From the NCBI RefSeq assembly GCF_003026105.1, contig NZ_PYNW01000004.1, positions 124,001-188,000 of the forward strand: a stretch of DNA of 64,000 nt, written 5' to 3'. The DNA comes from Photobacterium sp. GB-56. Its GTDB lineage: Bacteria > Pseudomonadota > Gammaproteobacteria > Enterobacterales > Vibrionaceae. This document shows positions 35,288 through 44,324 of the stretch, one piece after another. The notes below the pieces were generated by a model. That model was not told where the DNA came from, did no database searches, and saw only the letters and a program-made list of their open reading frames with translations. A program made the position numbers and the translations under genes. Each line of letters starts with the position of its first letter. Position 1 is the first letter of the stretch.

Positions 35288-36016
35288 GTGTTAAAAGCTA
35301 TTTTTCTCGATATGGACGAAACCTTGTGTGCAACGTCTTTAGCTGACAAACATGCCGCGAACGAGCTGAAATTATATGTCAGTAATTTGTACCCACAATT
35401 AAATGTAGACATGTTTTTAGAACGCTATATTGCAGGTGTATATAAAAAACTCAATGATGAATTACCTGAGCTAGTGCCACTAATATCCGATGAGCTTCTC
35501 TTCCGCCAAAACCTTATTTTAGTTTTATTTAAAGAGCAGGGCATTGAGTTATCTTTTGATGCTGCAGTCGCTATTCAAGCATGCTTTGATCAATCTCGTA
35601 TGGCTAGCTTTGATTTTTTTCCTCAGATGAAAGAAACGCTGTTGGCATTGCGCAAATCATATCAATTGGTTGTTATTACCAATGGTCCGGTTTTTTCACA
35701 ACATCCAAAGTTGGCCGCAACAGAAATGCAGCAATATGTTGATCATATTATTGTGGGTGGGGAAGAGCCTGAGGAAAAACCGGCAGTAAGTATTTTTGAA
35801 AAAGCACTAAACTTGGTGAACTGTAAACCTGAAGAAGTCATCCATATGGGGGATTCATTGGCGGCAGATATTATAGGTGCTAAAAATGCAGGTATTAAGA
35901 GCGTATGGGTTGATACCCAAAAAGACAGCGATCATCAGCAATTAGCGCTGATTAAACCTGACTATATTGTTACTAACCCTGTTGATATTCAAACTATTGT
36001 TGCTAAATTGGCTTAG
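35288..36016 (+). CDS. HAD-family hydrolase (YjjG/nucleotidase-like)
   Basis: The 242-residue protein starts at GTG 35288 after AAGAAGG. It holds the four HAD motifs: the nucleophile Asp in FLDMDETL (motif I, residues 6-13), VVITNG (motif II), the lysine of EEKPAVSIFEKAL (motif III) and HMGDSLAADIIGAKNAG (motif IV). A helical cap lies between I and II. Homologues in this size class include pyrimidine 5'-nucleotidase YjjG and 2-haloacid-dehalogenase-like phosphatases. The exact substrate is unknown. Confidence 0.85.
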   Translation: MLKAIFLDMDETLCATSLADKHAANELKLYVSNLYPQLNVDMFLERYIAGVYKKLNDELPELVPLISDELLFRQNLILVLFKEQGIELSFDAAVAIQACFDQSRMASFDFFPQMKETLLALRKSYQLVVITNGPVFSQHPKLAATEMQQYVDHIIVGGEEPEEKPAVSIFEKALNLVNCKPEEVIHMGDSLAADIIGAKNAGIKSVWVDTQKDSDHQQLALIKPDYIVTNPVDIQTIVAKLA

Positions 36017-36027
36017 ACAATAAAGAT

Positions 36028-36061
36028 AAAAAACGCCACAGACACCTGTGGCGTTTTTTTT
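36028..36061 (+). terminator. Terminator after the HAD gene
   Basis: AAACGCCACAG pairs with CTGTGGCGTTT across a 4-base loop, followed by a T run. It may serve both convergent genes. Confidence 0.92.
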
Positions 36062-36066
36062 ACTTT

Positions 36067-37029
36067 TTATTCATGATTGATAGGCGTTTGTTCGTCGTTA
36101 CGTGTTTTCCATAGCGATGCGCCAATGGCGATGGAAATAGTAAGAACAATGACACACAGTGATACCGCTGTTGGGATAGCCCAAGCGGTACCGACTAAAA
36201 GCATCTTCAAGCCAATGAAGCTTAGAATAAATGCCAGTGCGACACGTAGGTAGCAGAAACGCGTTAACATACCCTCAAGTACGAAATACAGTGAGCGTAA
36301 GCCTAGTAATGCAAATACGTTAGCAGTAAGCACCAAGAACGGTTCACGTGTTACCGCAAAGATCGCAGGAATAGAATCGAGTGCAAACATGACATCGGTA
36401 AGCGCGATCACTGCAACCACAACAAGTAATGGTGTCGCTAACCAACCATGCTCTCCTTTAACGAACATTTTATGGTCGTGATAATCATCTGTAACTTTAA
36501 AGAAGCGTTTTACAATACGTACCGGTAACGCATCTGAGAAGTCTTCTTGTTCTTCTTCATCTTCTTTCCAGAGTTTGAAGCCAGTGTAAAGAAGGAAAAC
36601 GGCAAAGATGTACATAACCCAATGGAAGTCATCCAAGAGTTGAGCACCGACTGCGATCATACCACCACGTAAAAAAAGCGCACCGACAATGCCGAGCATT
36701 AATACGCGCGGGCGTAAACGCTCAGGTACCATAAATTGGCCAAAAATTAGGGCGAAAACAAATAAGTTATCAACACTTAATGATTTTTCTAATAAGTAGC
36801 CCGTGACAAAAGCAGTTGCTGCTTTTGAATTACTGTAGGTACTTTCTGGTGCCATCAACTGCCAATTGAAGTAGATAAACACCGCAAATAAGAAAGCGAG
36901 AAAAACCCAGAATACACTCCAGATAGCTGCTTTCTTGATGGAAATCTTACCACCACGTGTTTGATACAAATCCAACGCAAACATTAACACTGTTAATACA
37001 GCGAACCCTTCATAGCTAAAAAGGCTCAT
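36067..37029 (-). CDS. alx: TerC-family membrane protein Alx
   Basis: The 320-residue protein has about eight to nine membrane segments. TerC marks are the ATAFVTGYLLEKSLSVDNLFV block (acidic pair in a membrane helix), then GALFLRGGMIAVG and VVVAVIALTDVMFALDSIPA, which carries the second acidic ligand set. Alx is linked to manganese export and to alkaline pH response in E. coli. A yybP-ykoY riboswitch lies upstream (37180-37400), supporting a manganese role. The cytosolic loop has an EEEQEDF-rich stretch. Convergent with the HAD gene. Confidence 0.92.
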   Translation of the reverse strand: MSLFSYEGFAVLTVLMFALDLYQTRGGKISIKKAAIWSVFWVFLAFLFAVFIYFNWQLMAPESTYSNSKAATAFVTGYLLEKSLSVDNLFVFALIFGQFMVPERLRPRVLMLGIVGALFLRGGMIAVGAQLLDDFHWVMYIFAVFLLYTGFKLWKEDEEEQEDFSDALPVRIVKRFFKVTDDYHDHKMFVKGEHGWLATPLLVVVAVIALTDVMFALDSIPAIFAVTREPFLVLTANVFALLGLRSLYFVLEGMLTRFCYLRVALAFILSFIGLKMLLVGTAWAIPTAVSLCVIVLTISIAIGASLWKTRNDEQTPINHE

Positions 37030-37179
37030 AGAGTCTCTCCTAAAAATCGACCTTAAAGCGATAACGTATTGTTATTTTATAAACTAAATAATAAATATTA
37101 GTTTTTTATAAGTATAAAGTTATATGCCTATAAAAAGGCAATATAGTTTGGCAACAATATGTTATCGCATAAAGATTAA

Positions 37180-37400
37180 AAACGCGGAAGGCAGGGTAAA
37201 AGGGTGTTTCACAATCAACCTTACGCGCATTAAAAACTCAAACCTCTGAGTGTTTGAGTATGACTGCACCAATGTGCAAGCGATAATGGCATTGGTCTCG
37301 TCAAAATGGTGCATGAATAATAATGCAAATCCATTCACGGCTGCCGGAAGTGTAAACTTCGAGATGACGACAGACGAACAATTGTGACTACTCCCCAAAA
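37180..37400 (-). ncRNA. yybP-ykoY (manganese) riboswitch upstream of alx
   Basis: Read on the minus strand, the leader begins TTTTGGGGAGTAGTC and later has CGTCTGTCGTCATCTC and CATTTTGACGAGACC, which fit the conserved GGGGAGUAG...CGUC elements of the yybP-ykoY family. Members sense Mn2+ and often control TerC/Alx or MntP exporters, exactly the downstream gene here. The aptamer is followed by a terminator hairpin (37232-37260), suggesting on/off control of transcription. The ends given are approximate. Confidence 0.85.
37232..37260 (-). terminator. Riboswitch expression-platform terminator
   Basis: On the minus strand ACTCAAAC and GTTTGAGT form an 8-base stem with an 8-base loop, followed by T5. 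It stands between the aptamer and the alx start, about 200 bases before the gene. Confidence 0.75.
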
Positions 37401-37840
37401 CAAGGCGATTTTAGTCTTGTATTGACAAATTTTCCAGTCGTTTTTCAAAATGATTACCATATAAAGCAGTTATATAATGGTACAGCGTTTTTAAAGGTAA
37501 AATTACGCGCTTAAATATATCGATTGATTGTTATTCTCAATAACCTGATCGAATGGTTAAGCATTTTTTTTTGTGTATTAAAGGAGATCTTGGGGTATTG
37601 CTACCACAGAATATACGGTCACGTAACATGCTTAATCATAAATGAGTAGTGATAATAAAAGGTTTCTTGTTGTTAAATCTTTGTTTTAAAAGTGTTTTTT
37701 GTAATGTTAAATCAAATGTTTTATGTGACGATAATCACAAATCAAGGTTGGGTGATTTAGTTTGTTATTCTACTAGTCGTATAGTGATAAGGACATTAAG
37801 TTAATGCTAGAAGATGTTATGTTTCTACCTAAGGATAGTT
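37401..37840 (+). promoter_or_regulatory. Divergent region between alx riboswitch and the 37841 gene
   Basis: No gene was found. The region has the alx promoter on the minus side (AT-rich around 37420-37480) and a perfect CRP site at 37724-37739 on the + side. TATAGT at 37780-37785 is a plausible -10 box that would put the CRP site near -60. A 19-codon frame with TTG start after AAAGGAGATC near 37590 is considered spurious. Confidence 0.5.
37724..37739 (+). promoter_or_regulatory. CRP (cAMP receptor protein) binding site
   Basis: TGTGA-CGATAA-TCACA is a full match to the core consensus TGTGA-N6-TCACA, with A/T-rich flanks. It lies about 110 bases before the start of the unknown gene at 37841. 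Confidence 0.8.
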
Positions 37841-38239
37841 ATGGAAACAATGTTGAACACATCAGAAAAAGAGCAAATCATATTTGATTACACGCATTTC
37901 CTCTCGCTTCTTTGTAATCAAAAATGGACATTTATTGATGTTGTAAAAAACATCATTTCATCTTTTGAATTAAATATTAAAACAGGCACATATTCACAAA
38001 TAAGCCCCGCAGAAAAGTTACATCAACAGGCGTTAAAAGTATTATCAAGCAGTGCCAGTGATACGCAGAATATTATTCGATTATTATTATTATCACGAAA
38101 TGAAGGTATAAAAAGTATTTTATTATTATTACCTTTTGCTTTAGAAGAAGAGCAATTAAAAAAAATAGAAAAAAAAGGAAAGTGTAAATTAGAAAAAGAA
38201 AATGGAAACAATGAAAGGTTACTCATAACCTTATTATGA
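37841..38239 (+). CDS. Hypothetical protein behind a CRP site
   Basis: The 132-residue product starts at ATG 37841 with AAGGATAG about 5 bases upstream; the frame is open nine codons earlier. It is a small helical, soluble protein without signal peptide. Residues 1-75 include FDYTHFLSLLCNQKWTFIDV, and the last 30 residues are Lys/Glu-rich with poly-A runs in the DNA, which could be slippage-prone. I do not recognise the family. The CRP site upstream suggests induction when cAMP is high. Confidence 0.6.
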   Translation: METMLNTSEKEQIIFDYTHFLSLLCNQKWTFIDVVKNIISSFELNIKTGTYSQISPAEKLHQQALKVLSSSASDTQNIIRLLLLSRNEGIKSILLLLPFALEEEQLKKIEKKGKCKLEKENGNNERLLITLL

Positions 38240-38297
38240 AATAATAGATAAAGAAGGTGTTGGCAGGCACCTTCTTTATATGTATTTTTTATTAAAA

Positions 38298-39668
38298 TTA
38301 CCAGAATAGCCAAGTAAATATTGTTAGAAATGCAATACATAAGATATTGAGATAAATACCAACACGCATCATTTCTTGTTGTTTTATATAGCCTGTACTA
38401 AATACGATCGCATTAGGTGGTGTCGCAACAGGCAGCATAAAGGCACAAGAAGCCGCGATAGCAATAAGAGCTGATAACACAACAGGCGATACACCTAATG
38501 CTTCTGCAACGGTTGCAAATACAGGGATTAACAGCGCTGCGCTAGCAGTATTACTTGCAAACTCGGTGAGAAAAACAACAAAGATAGCAACAACTAAAAT
38601 AGTAAGGAATAAACCCGCTTGGTTTAAAAACGTACTTAACTCTTGTGCTAAGAAGACACTTGTTCCCGTGGCTTTTAATATATTGCTCAAACAGATACCG
38701 CCACCAAATAGAATAAGTACACCCCAGTCTGTTGATTTTTGAATATCTTTCCAGCTAACCACGCGTGACACACATAATAATACGATGGCGCTTAAGGCAA
38801 CCAGCGTATCAAATTTAGCGAACCCACCTAAAAATGCGTTAATGGGTTTGCTGAAAATCCAACAGCTAACAGTGAGAAGGAAAATAGCTAGAGTAAGAAA
38901 CTTTCCTTTTGTCCAAGTGACAGGAGTGTGGTCAATCTCAAAGGTGTGATTTAAATTTGGTTTTAGAAGAATATATAACAGACCAACGGTTAGCGGTAAC
39001 AAAAAAAGACTCACAGGTATGCCAAAGTACATCCACTCGGTAAAGTTTAATCCGGCTTCTGCGGCTGCAATGGCATTAGGAGGGCTGCCGACAATCGTGG
39101 CAATGCCGCCAATACTGGCACAATAAGCAATACCAAGTAGGGTAAATACATAAGTGTTATGACCTGTTTTACTATTAACCTTATTTAATACCCCTAGTAC
39201 TAATGGCAGCATCATTGCGGTAGTGGCTGTGTTACTTATCCACATTGATAGCCCTGCTGTTACACCAAATAGCATCAATACCGCGACGGACATCTTACCT
39301 TTTGCAGCTACTAGCACTTTATCTGCAATGACTTGATCGAGTTGCTGTTTATGCAATGCTGCAGCTAACGCGAAGCCTCCAAGAAAGAGAAATATAATTG
39401 GATTAGAGAAGTTTGCTAATGCTTGCTGAGTTTGAAAAACACCAAAGAATACGGCGAGTAAGGGAACGAGAATGGCAGTGACACTGACATGTAATGCTTC
39501 AGTTAACCAGAGCACAGCGATAAAGCTTAATATACTAAGCCCTAATGTGATATTAGCTTCAAATGGTAGCGTGTTTAGTAGCGTTAAAAACAAAAGTATA
39601 TCTGCAATGATAATTAGACTATTACGATTCAATATCCATTGTTTAATCGTGAGTGTGAGCGCTGTCAT
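38298..39668 (-). CDS. DASS-family anion (dicarboxylate) transporter
   Basis: The 456-residue inner-membrane protein has about eleven hydrophobic segments. The two SNT-type motifs are visible as [15 protein letters not shown] (about residues 142-156) and [17 protein letters not shown] (about residues 367-383), each after a GGFALAA or [11 protein letters not shown] block. The family takes up di- or tricarboxylates with sodium. The start has GGAG upstream and overlaps the stop of a doubtful 68-codon frame. Ligand identity is open. Confidence 0.88.
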   Translation of the reverse strand: MTALTLTIKQWILNRNSLIIIADILLFLTLLNTLPFEANITLGLSILSFIAVLWLTEALHVSVTAILVPLLAVFFGVFQTQQALANFSNPIIFLFLGGFALAAALHKQQLDQVIADKVLVAAKGKMSVAVLMLFGVTAGLSMWISNTATTAMMLPLVLGVLNKVNSKTGHNTYVFTLLGIAYCASIGGIATIVGSPPNAIAAAEAGLNFTEWMYFGIPVSLFLLPLTVGLLYILLKPNLNHTFEIDHTPVTWTKGKFLTLAIFLLTVSCWIFSKPINAFLGGFAKFDTLVALSAIVLLCVSRVVSWKDIQKSTDWGVLILFGGGICLSNILKATGTSVFLAQELSTFLNQAGLFLTILVVAIFVVFLTEFASNTASAALLIPVFATVAEALGVSPVVLSALIAIAASCAFMLPVATPPNAIVFSTGYIKQQEMMRVGIYLNILCIAFLTIFTWLFW

Positions 39669-39972
39669 AGCGTTTCTCCAATAGCAAGGCCAGTAGTTAA
39701 TGCATCTAGTTGCGCTGCTAATATAAGGCTTGTTAACGAAAGAATTTGAGACTTATGTATATAATCGGTTAATTTTTGGTGATAATTAAGTGATTTTGTT
39801 ATTTCTAGACGATTGAAATAAAAAGATATTTTATTGTTTATTCGAAGGTTAAGAAAATAGAGCAATATCATTCTATCAATGACTAATAATTTAGGTGTTG
39901 ATCACAAAGAATCGCCGCTATAACTTTTGTAGCCTGTGCTAATATGTTTTCCGACAAATTATTGACGCAAAG
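39669..39972. promoter_or_regulatory. Gap between the DASS transporter and the small basic ORF
   Basis: No clear gene. An extended -10 element TGCTAATAT is at 39937-39945, about 30 bases before the small ORF on the + strand. A partial CRP-like half-site (GATCACAAA near 39900) is seen. The minus-strand frame of 68 codons here is not convincing. Confidence 0.45.
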
Positions 39973-40107
39973 ATGGGCAGTAAAATGGCAGGGATGCAGA
40001 GACAGACTAAACGTACAGAGTTAAAAAAGAAGATGAAAACCGACGTTTTTCATCATATGAAAGATGTAAAGCATAGGTTTATGAAGATGATGAGAGATAA
40101 AAGCTAA
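39973..40107 (+). CDS. Small basic protein (44 codons), unannotated candidate
   Basis: The frame starts at ATG 39973 and ends with TAA at 40105-40107. The product begins MGSKMAGMQRQTKRTELKKK and continues with DVFHHMKDVKHRFMKMMRDK; it is very basic and helical, and rich in Lys, Arg and Met. An extended -10 promoter (TGCTAATAT, 39937) lies upstream and a strong terminator lies just downstream (40119), so this is a compact single-gene unit. The ribosome-binding site is weak (GACGCAAAG). It could bind nucleic acid or ribosomes; this is inferred from charge alone. Confidence 0.55.
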   Translation: MGSKMAGMQRQTKRTELKKKMKTDVFHHMKDVKHRFMKMMRDKS

Positions 40108-40118
40108 AGACAGGTTAA

Positions 40119-40151
40119 AAATATAAGCCAGTGAAATCACTGGCTTTATGT
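40119..40151. terminator. Bidirectional terminator
   Basis: AAAGCCAGTG pairs with CACTGGCTTT in effect (ATAAGCCAGTGAAATCACTGGCTTTATG), with T-rich flanks on both strands. It serves the small ORF and the SanA-like gene. Confidence 0.75.
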
Positions 40152-40152
40152 T

Positions 40153-40899
40153 TTACTTTGAAGTGTTACTTTTTGTCACTGCTAAATTATCTAACTGCTT
40201 TTGACTATTAATAGCTGAAGATGGTGCTGTATCATCACTGATAACAGTGGAAGGTGCGGGTTTTATAATAGGTTCTTTAGGGCCTAGAAACTTAGGCTGA
40301 ACATTCAGTATAAACAGATCACTCAATGCTTTAACACGAGCAAGTACTTCTCGAATACGGATTTTAAGTTGTGCCGTACCATTTGGCTCATGTACCGCCA
40401 AACATGTAGCTTTTATGTTATAACTGTCAGCAATAAATAGGGCGCGCTCGCAGTGGAATTGTTGGGTAATAATTGTAAAGTTATCCGTTTCAAACACTTC
40501 TTTTGCGCGGACGATAGAATCAAGCGTTCGAAACCCAGCATAATCTAAAACAATTTTGTCATCAGGAACACCTGCTTTTAATAAATCTCGTTTCATCGTC
40601 CAAGGTTCATTATATGAGCGGTGTGCATTGTCACCACTGAGTAAAAAATAATCTATTTTACCTTGTTTAAATAAATCTAATGCTGCTGTAATACGATATT
40701 CATAATATGGGTTTAGTGTCTTAGCTATATATTTACTTGTTCCAAGAACTAATCCCACAGAATGTTTGGGTACTGTAGAGATATCATGATAAATGCGATC
40801 AGATGTACGAGCTGAAACCCAACGATCAAATAACAATAATGTTGAAACAAATAAGATACAGATAACTGCAGAAATACGGATGAAGTTGAGCAGTTTCAT
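40153..40899 (-). CDS. sanA: SanA/YdcF-like DUF218 membrane-anchored protein
   Basis: The 248-residue protein has one N-terminal membrane anchor (residues 7-25) and a DUF218 domain: VGLVLGTSKYIAKTLNPYYEYRI, then YFLLSGDNAHRSYNEP, VLDYAGFRTLDSIVRAKEVF and IITQQFHCERALFIA. This order is that of SanA, which affects envelope barrier function and vancomycin entry at high temperature in E. coli. A Pro/Ser-rich tail of about 40 residues extends beyond the family domain. Single gene. Confidence 0.85.
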   Translation of the reverse strand: MKLLNFIRISAVICILFVSTLLLFDRWVSARTSDRIYHDISTVPKHSVGLVLGTSKYIAKTLNPYYEYRITAALDLFKQGKIDYFLLSGDNAHRSYNEPWTMKRDLLKAGVPDDKIVLDYAGFRTLDSIVRAKEVFETDNFTIITQQFHCERALFIADSYNIKATCLAVHEPNGTAQLKIRIREVLARVKALSDLFILNVQPKFLGPKEPIIKPAPSTVISDDTAPSSAINSQKQLDNLAVTKSNTSK

Positions 40900-41060
40900 A
40901 ATTATCCACGAAAGTACAAAGTTCTTATCTTATATCTTACCCTAATCATTTAATAAAATGTTTATTAATTAAGAGGTAAATGTCTGCGTATTGTCATTTT
41001 ACCTTATGACTGCTGAAATAATATTCAATAACGAGTAAAGGCGCAGTATTACTTACATCA

Positions 41061-41089
41061 AAAAAAGGTGCCAGATTGGCACCTTTTTT
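41061..41089 (-). terminator. Terminator after the malic enzyme gene
   Basis: AAAAAAGGTGCCA and TGGCACCTTTTTT pair perfectly across GAT. T runs lie on both strands. Confidence 0.92.
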
Positions 41090-41099
41090 AAACTGAGGT

Positions 41100-42788
41100 T
41101 TAGAACGAAGTTCGTTTGTAACGACGATATTCTGATTTCCAGAAGTTAGCATCGATTTTTTCACGGATACGTTCATCGGAGTTTTTCGGTGCTTTATGTT
41201 GTTCTACCGCTTTCTTCGCAACGGCAAAAGCAATTTTACGTGAGACTTTCTGAATATCTTCTAATGGCGGTAATAGTGGGCCATGTCCATGAATAGCAAG
41301 TGGAGAACACTCCGCTAAGGCTTGACTACTTTCCATTAGCATTTCATTGGTAACACGGCGAGCATTAATGGCTAATACCCCTAAACCAATACCTGGGAAA
41401 ATGTAACTGTTATTACATTGTGCGATTGGATAAGTTTTACCTTCATAAATCACAGGCTCAAATGGTGAACCTGTTGCAACAAGTGCATTACCATCCGTCC
41501 AACGGATCAAATCAAACGGTGTTGCTTCAACGCGGCTGGTTGGGTTGGAAAGTGGGAAAATGATAGGGCGTTCGCAGTGCGCGTACATTTCACGGATCAC
41601 GTCTTCACTAAACAGTCCCGGAACACCAGATACACCGATTAAAATCGTTGGTTTTGCATTACGCATAACATCAAGGAGTGAGATGTTATTATCTGCCACA
41701 TCCCAATCTGCTAATTGTGCATTTTTCTGAACAAGAGCTTGTTGGAAGTTGAGTAGATTTGGCATGCCATCAATGAGTAGGCCCCAACGGTCAACCATGA
41801 ATACTTGACTGCGCGCTTGTGCATCAGAAATACCTTCAGACACCATTTGTGCAATAATCGCTTCTGCAATCCCACAACCTGCCGAGCCCGCACCAAGGAA
41901 GGTTACACGCTGCTCAGACAGTTTATTGCCTGCTGCTTTACATGCCGCAAGTAGAGAGCCAACAGTTACCGCTGCTGTGCCTTGAATATCATCGTTAAAG
42001 CAACAAACTTTATCTTTGTAACGCTCAAGTAAAGGCATTGCATTTTTTTGTGCGAAATCTTCAAATTGAATTAATGCTTCAGGCCAACGTTGTTTTACGG
42101 CTTGGATAAATTCATCAACAAACGCATCGTACTCTTTTCCGGTAATGCGGGTATGGCGCCAACCCATGTACATGGGATCAGATAAACGTTGTGGGTTATT
42201 GGTACCAACATCAAGAACAACAGGTAAAGTATAAGCTGGGCTGATACCACCACATGCGGTATATAAAGAAAGCTTACCAATTGGAATGCCCATACCACCG
42301 ATACCTTGATCACCTAAACCAAGGATACGCTCACCATCGGTTACAACAATCACTTTAACGTTCTGACGAGACGCGTTGTTCAGCATGTCTTCAATACGAT
42401 CACGGTTTGGGTATGAAATGAATAGACCACGACCACGACGGTAAATATTTGAGAAATCCTCACACGCAGATCCCACTGTAGGGGTATAGATGATTGGCAT
42501 CATTTCTGTTACGTGATTTTCTACCAAACGGTAAAACAAGGTTTCATTGGTGTCTTGGATATTTCGCAGATAAATGTGCTTATCCATATCGTTATCAAAC
42601 TTTAGGTATTGCTGATAAGCACGTTCTGTTTGTTCTTCAATAGATTCAATAGCTTCAGGAAGAAGCCCTTCAAGGTTAAAGAACATACGTTCTTCGACAG
42701 AGAATGCACTACCTTTGTTAAGAAGAGGTGTTTCAAGTAGTGCAGGACCTGCATAGGGGATATATAAAGGTCTTTTATCGTTGTTCAT
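41100..42788 (-). CDS. maeA: NAD-dependent malic enzyme
   Basis: The 562-residue enzyme decarboxylates malate to pyruvate with NAD+. Marks are [21 protein letters not shown], the [20 protein letters not shown] block, [16 protein letters not shown], the [19 protein letters not shown] motif with metal-binding acidic residues and the Rossmann loop [29 protein letters not shown] is conserved too. The length equals E. coli MaeA (SfcA). It is transcribed alone. Confidence 0.95.
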   Translation of the reverse strand: MNNDKRPLYIPYAGPALLETPLLNKGSAFSVEERMFFNLEGLLPEAIESIEEQTERAYQQYLKFDNDMDKHIYLRNIQDTNETLFYRLVENHVTEMMPIIYTPTVGSACEDFSNIYRRGRGLFISYPNRDRIEDMLNNASRQNVKVIVVTDGERILGLGDQGIGGMGIPIGKLSLYTACGGISPAYTLPVVLDVGTNNPQRLSDPMYMGWRHTRITGKEYDAFVDEFIQAVKQRWPEALIQFEDFAQKNAMPLLERYKDKVCCFNDDIQGTAAVTVGSLLAACKAAGNKLSEQRVTFLGAGSAGCGIAEAIIAQMVSEGISDAQARSQVFMVDRWGLLIDGMPNLLNFQQALVQKNAQLADWDVADNNISLLDVMRNAKPTILIGVSGVPGLFSEDVIREMYAHCERPIIFPLSNPTSRVEATPFDLIRWTDGNALVATGSPFEPVIYEGKTYPIAQCNNSYIFPGIGLGVLAINARRVTNEMLMESSQALAECSPLAIHGHGPLLPPLEDIQKVSRKIAFAVAKKAVEQHKAPKNSDERIREKIDANFWKSEYRRYKRTSF

Positions 42789-43278
42789 GCAAATAGACTC
42801 TGTAGCTAGAAGATTAAAATTGAAAACAAGTGCAAGTTTTCAGTTGGTCACTAATGCTAGAACGTCAAAGATAAGAATACAAAGGGTATGATCACTTATT
42901 TTGAAAGTTGAGCCATATTATTTGTGAAAATGCTGTTTTTTAAATTGATACTTTGTTTTAGTGACGTTTTTTGGCGAGTTAATGATGTAATTAGTTTATA
43001 TGCGTGAACGCGTGCCATATTTTATAAATCATTTTTTTGAACAATATCGTCTCGTCACAACGGTATACTCAATTTTAAAATATTGACCAACGATGGGGGG
43101 AGATTAACAAGACATTTACGCAAGGAGATGTGTCATAAATCACTATTTAGCGAAGGCTTCAGTGTTGTTTCGATTGATTATTCTACGTTAGGATTCATAG
43201 CAAAATAAATGAGTAAAGCAGTATAGCCACTTATTGATAATCAGTAAGTGGCTTTTATTTATCTAGAAATTGAGTCGA
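42789..43278. other. Gap between malic enzyme and menB, with a + strand terminator
   Basis: The 490-base region has no good ORF. A clear + strand terminator at 43225-43260 has no gene upstream of it on that strand, so a small RNA or very small gene may be encoded around 43080-43225. A 26-codon frame at 43128 touches its AAGGAG site with no spacer, so it is unlikely to be translated from that ATG. Confidence 0.4.
43225..43260 (+). terminator. Orphan terminator on the + strand
   Basis: AGCCACTTA pairs with TAAGTGGCT, followed by TTTATTTAT on the + strand. The minus strand lacks a T run on its far side, although menB ends nearby. Confidence 0.7.
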
Positions 43279-44175
43279 TCAGTAATGCCAAGGGAAGCGG
43301 CTAAAATCTTGATCGCGTTTTTCTAGGAACGCATCACGACCTTCTTGTGCTTCTTCTGTACCGTAAGCAAGACGCGTTGCTTCACCAGCAAACAGTTGCT
43401 GACCGACTAAACCATCATCTGGAAGGTTGAAACCGTATTTTAGCATACGCATTGCTGTTGGTGATTTACTTGTGATTTCTTTACCCCAACGAAGCGCTTC
43501 TTCTTCTAGTTCAAAGTGATCAACAACCTTGTTCACCATGCCCATTTCATAGGCTTCTTGTGCGCTGTAATTAAAACCACAGAAGAAGATTTCACGGGCA
43601 CGTTTTTGACCGATCATTTTAGCCAGATACGCAGAGCCGTAACCAGAATCGAACGACGCAACATCAGGATCGGTTTGCTTGAATATGGCATGTTCTTTAG
43701 ATGCCAGCGTTAAATCACAAACAACGTGTAAGCTATGACCGCCGCCAACAGCCCAACCGGGAACAACCGCGATAACGACTTTTGGCATAAAGCGGATCAT
43801 GCGTTGTACTTCTAGAATATGAAGTCGACCCATACGCGCAACGTCAGCAGTACCCGCTTCTTCGCCTTCATATTTATAGCCATCTTTACCACGAATACGT
43901 TGATCGCCACCCGATGAGAATGACCACTGGCCTTTATGAGATGGGCCATTACCCGTTAGTAATACACAGCCTACATCAGACCATTGACGAGCGTGATCGA
44001 GTGCGGTGAAAAGCTCATCAACTGTTTTGGGACGAAATGCATTCAGGCAATCAGGACGATTAATTGCGATACGAACAGTACCCTGATCTTTGGCGCGATG
44101 ATAAGTAATATCTTCAAAATCAAAGCCTTCAACTTCGTTCCAAAGCTCAGGATTAAATATGGTTTTCTTTGTCAT
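43279..44175 (-). CDS. menB: 1,4-dihydroxy-2-naphthoyl-CoA synthase
   Basis: MenB closes the second ring of menaquinone from o-succinylbenzoyl-CoA. The 298-residue crotonase-fold protein has INRPDCLNAFRPKTVDEL, the oxyanion-hole block WSFSSGGDQRIRG, VPGWAVGGGHSLHVVCDLTLAS and the DPDVASFDSGYGSAYLA motif with the active-site residues; it ends QDFSRFPWHY as is typical. It stands alone here rather than inside a men cluster. Menaquinone supports anaerobic respiration, in line with the yjjI pair elsewhere in the window. Confidence 0.95.
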   Translation of the reverse strand: MTKKTIFNPELWNEVEGFDFEDITYHRAKDQGTVRIAINRPDCLNAFRPKTVDELFTALDHARQWSDVGCVLLTGNGPSHKGQWSFSSGGDQRIRGKDGYKYEGEEAGTADVARMGRLHILEVQRMIRFMPKVVIAVVPGWAVGGGHSLHVVCDLTLASKEHAIFKQTDPDVASFDSGYGSAYLAKMIGQKRAREIFFCGFNYSAQEAYEMGMVNKVVDHFELEEEALRWGKEITSKSPTAMRMLKYGFNLPDDGLVGQQLFAGEATRLAYGTEEAQEGRDAFLEKRDQDFSRFPWHY

Positions 44176-44324
44176 GTGGCGTTGCCTCCATAAGTTGATG
44201 CTGTAAGGCTAGGGAGTTACAAAAAAAAGTCAATTTTTCGATGAAATTAGTAGTACTTACATAAAATAATGAAACGTAATTGATGATGGAATAAACAATT
44301 AGCCTGATACGAATAGCAAGTTTA

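Noticed and set aside
37162..37398. Minus-strand 78-codon frame upstream of alx
   Set aside because: It lies exactly over the yybP-ykoY riboswitch elements and terminator; the RNA structure explains the sequence better than a protein.
39665..39871. 68-codon minus-strand frame overlapping the DASS transporter start by ATGA
   Set aside because: No ribosome-binding site, AT-driven composition and no recognisable domain; the overlap looks like chance.
43128..43208. 26-codon frame after AAGGAG
   Set aside because: There is no spacer between AAGGAG and ATG, so initiation is unlikely; a non-coding RNA is preferred.
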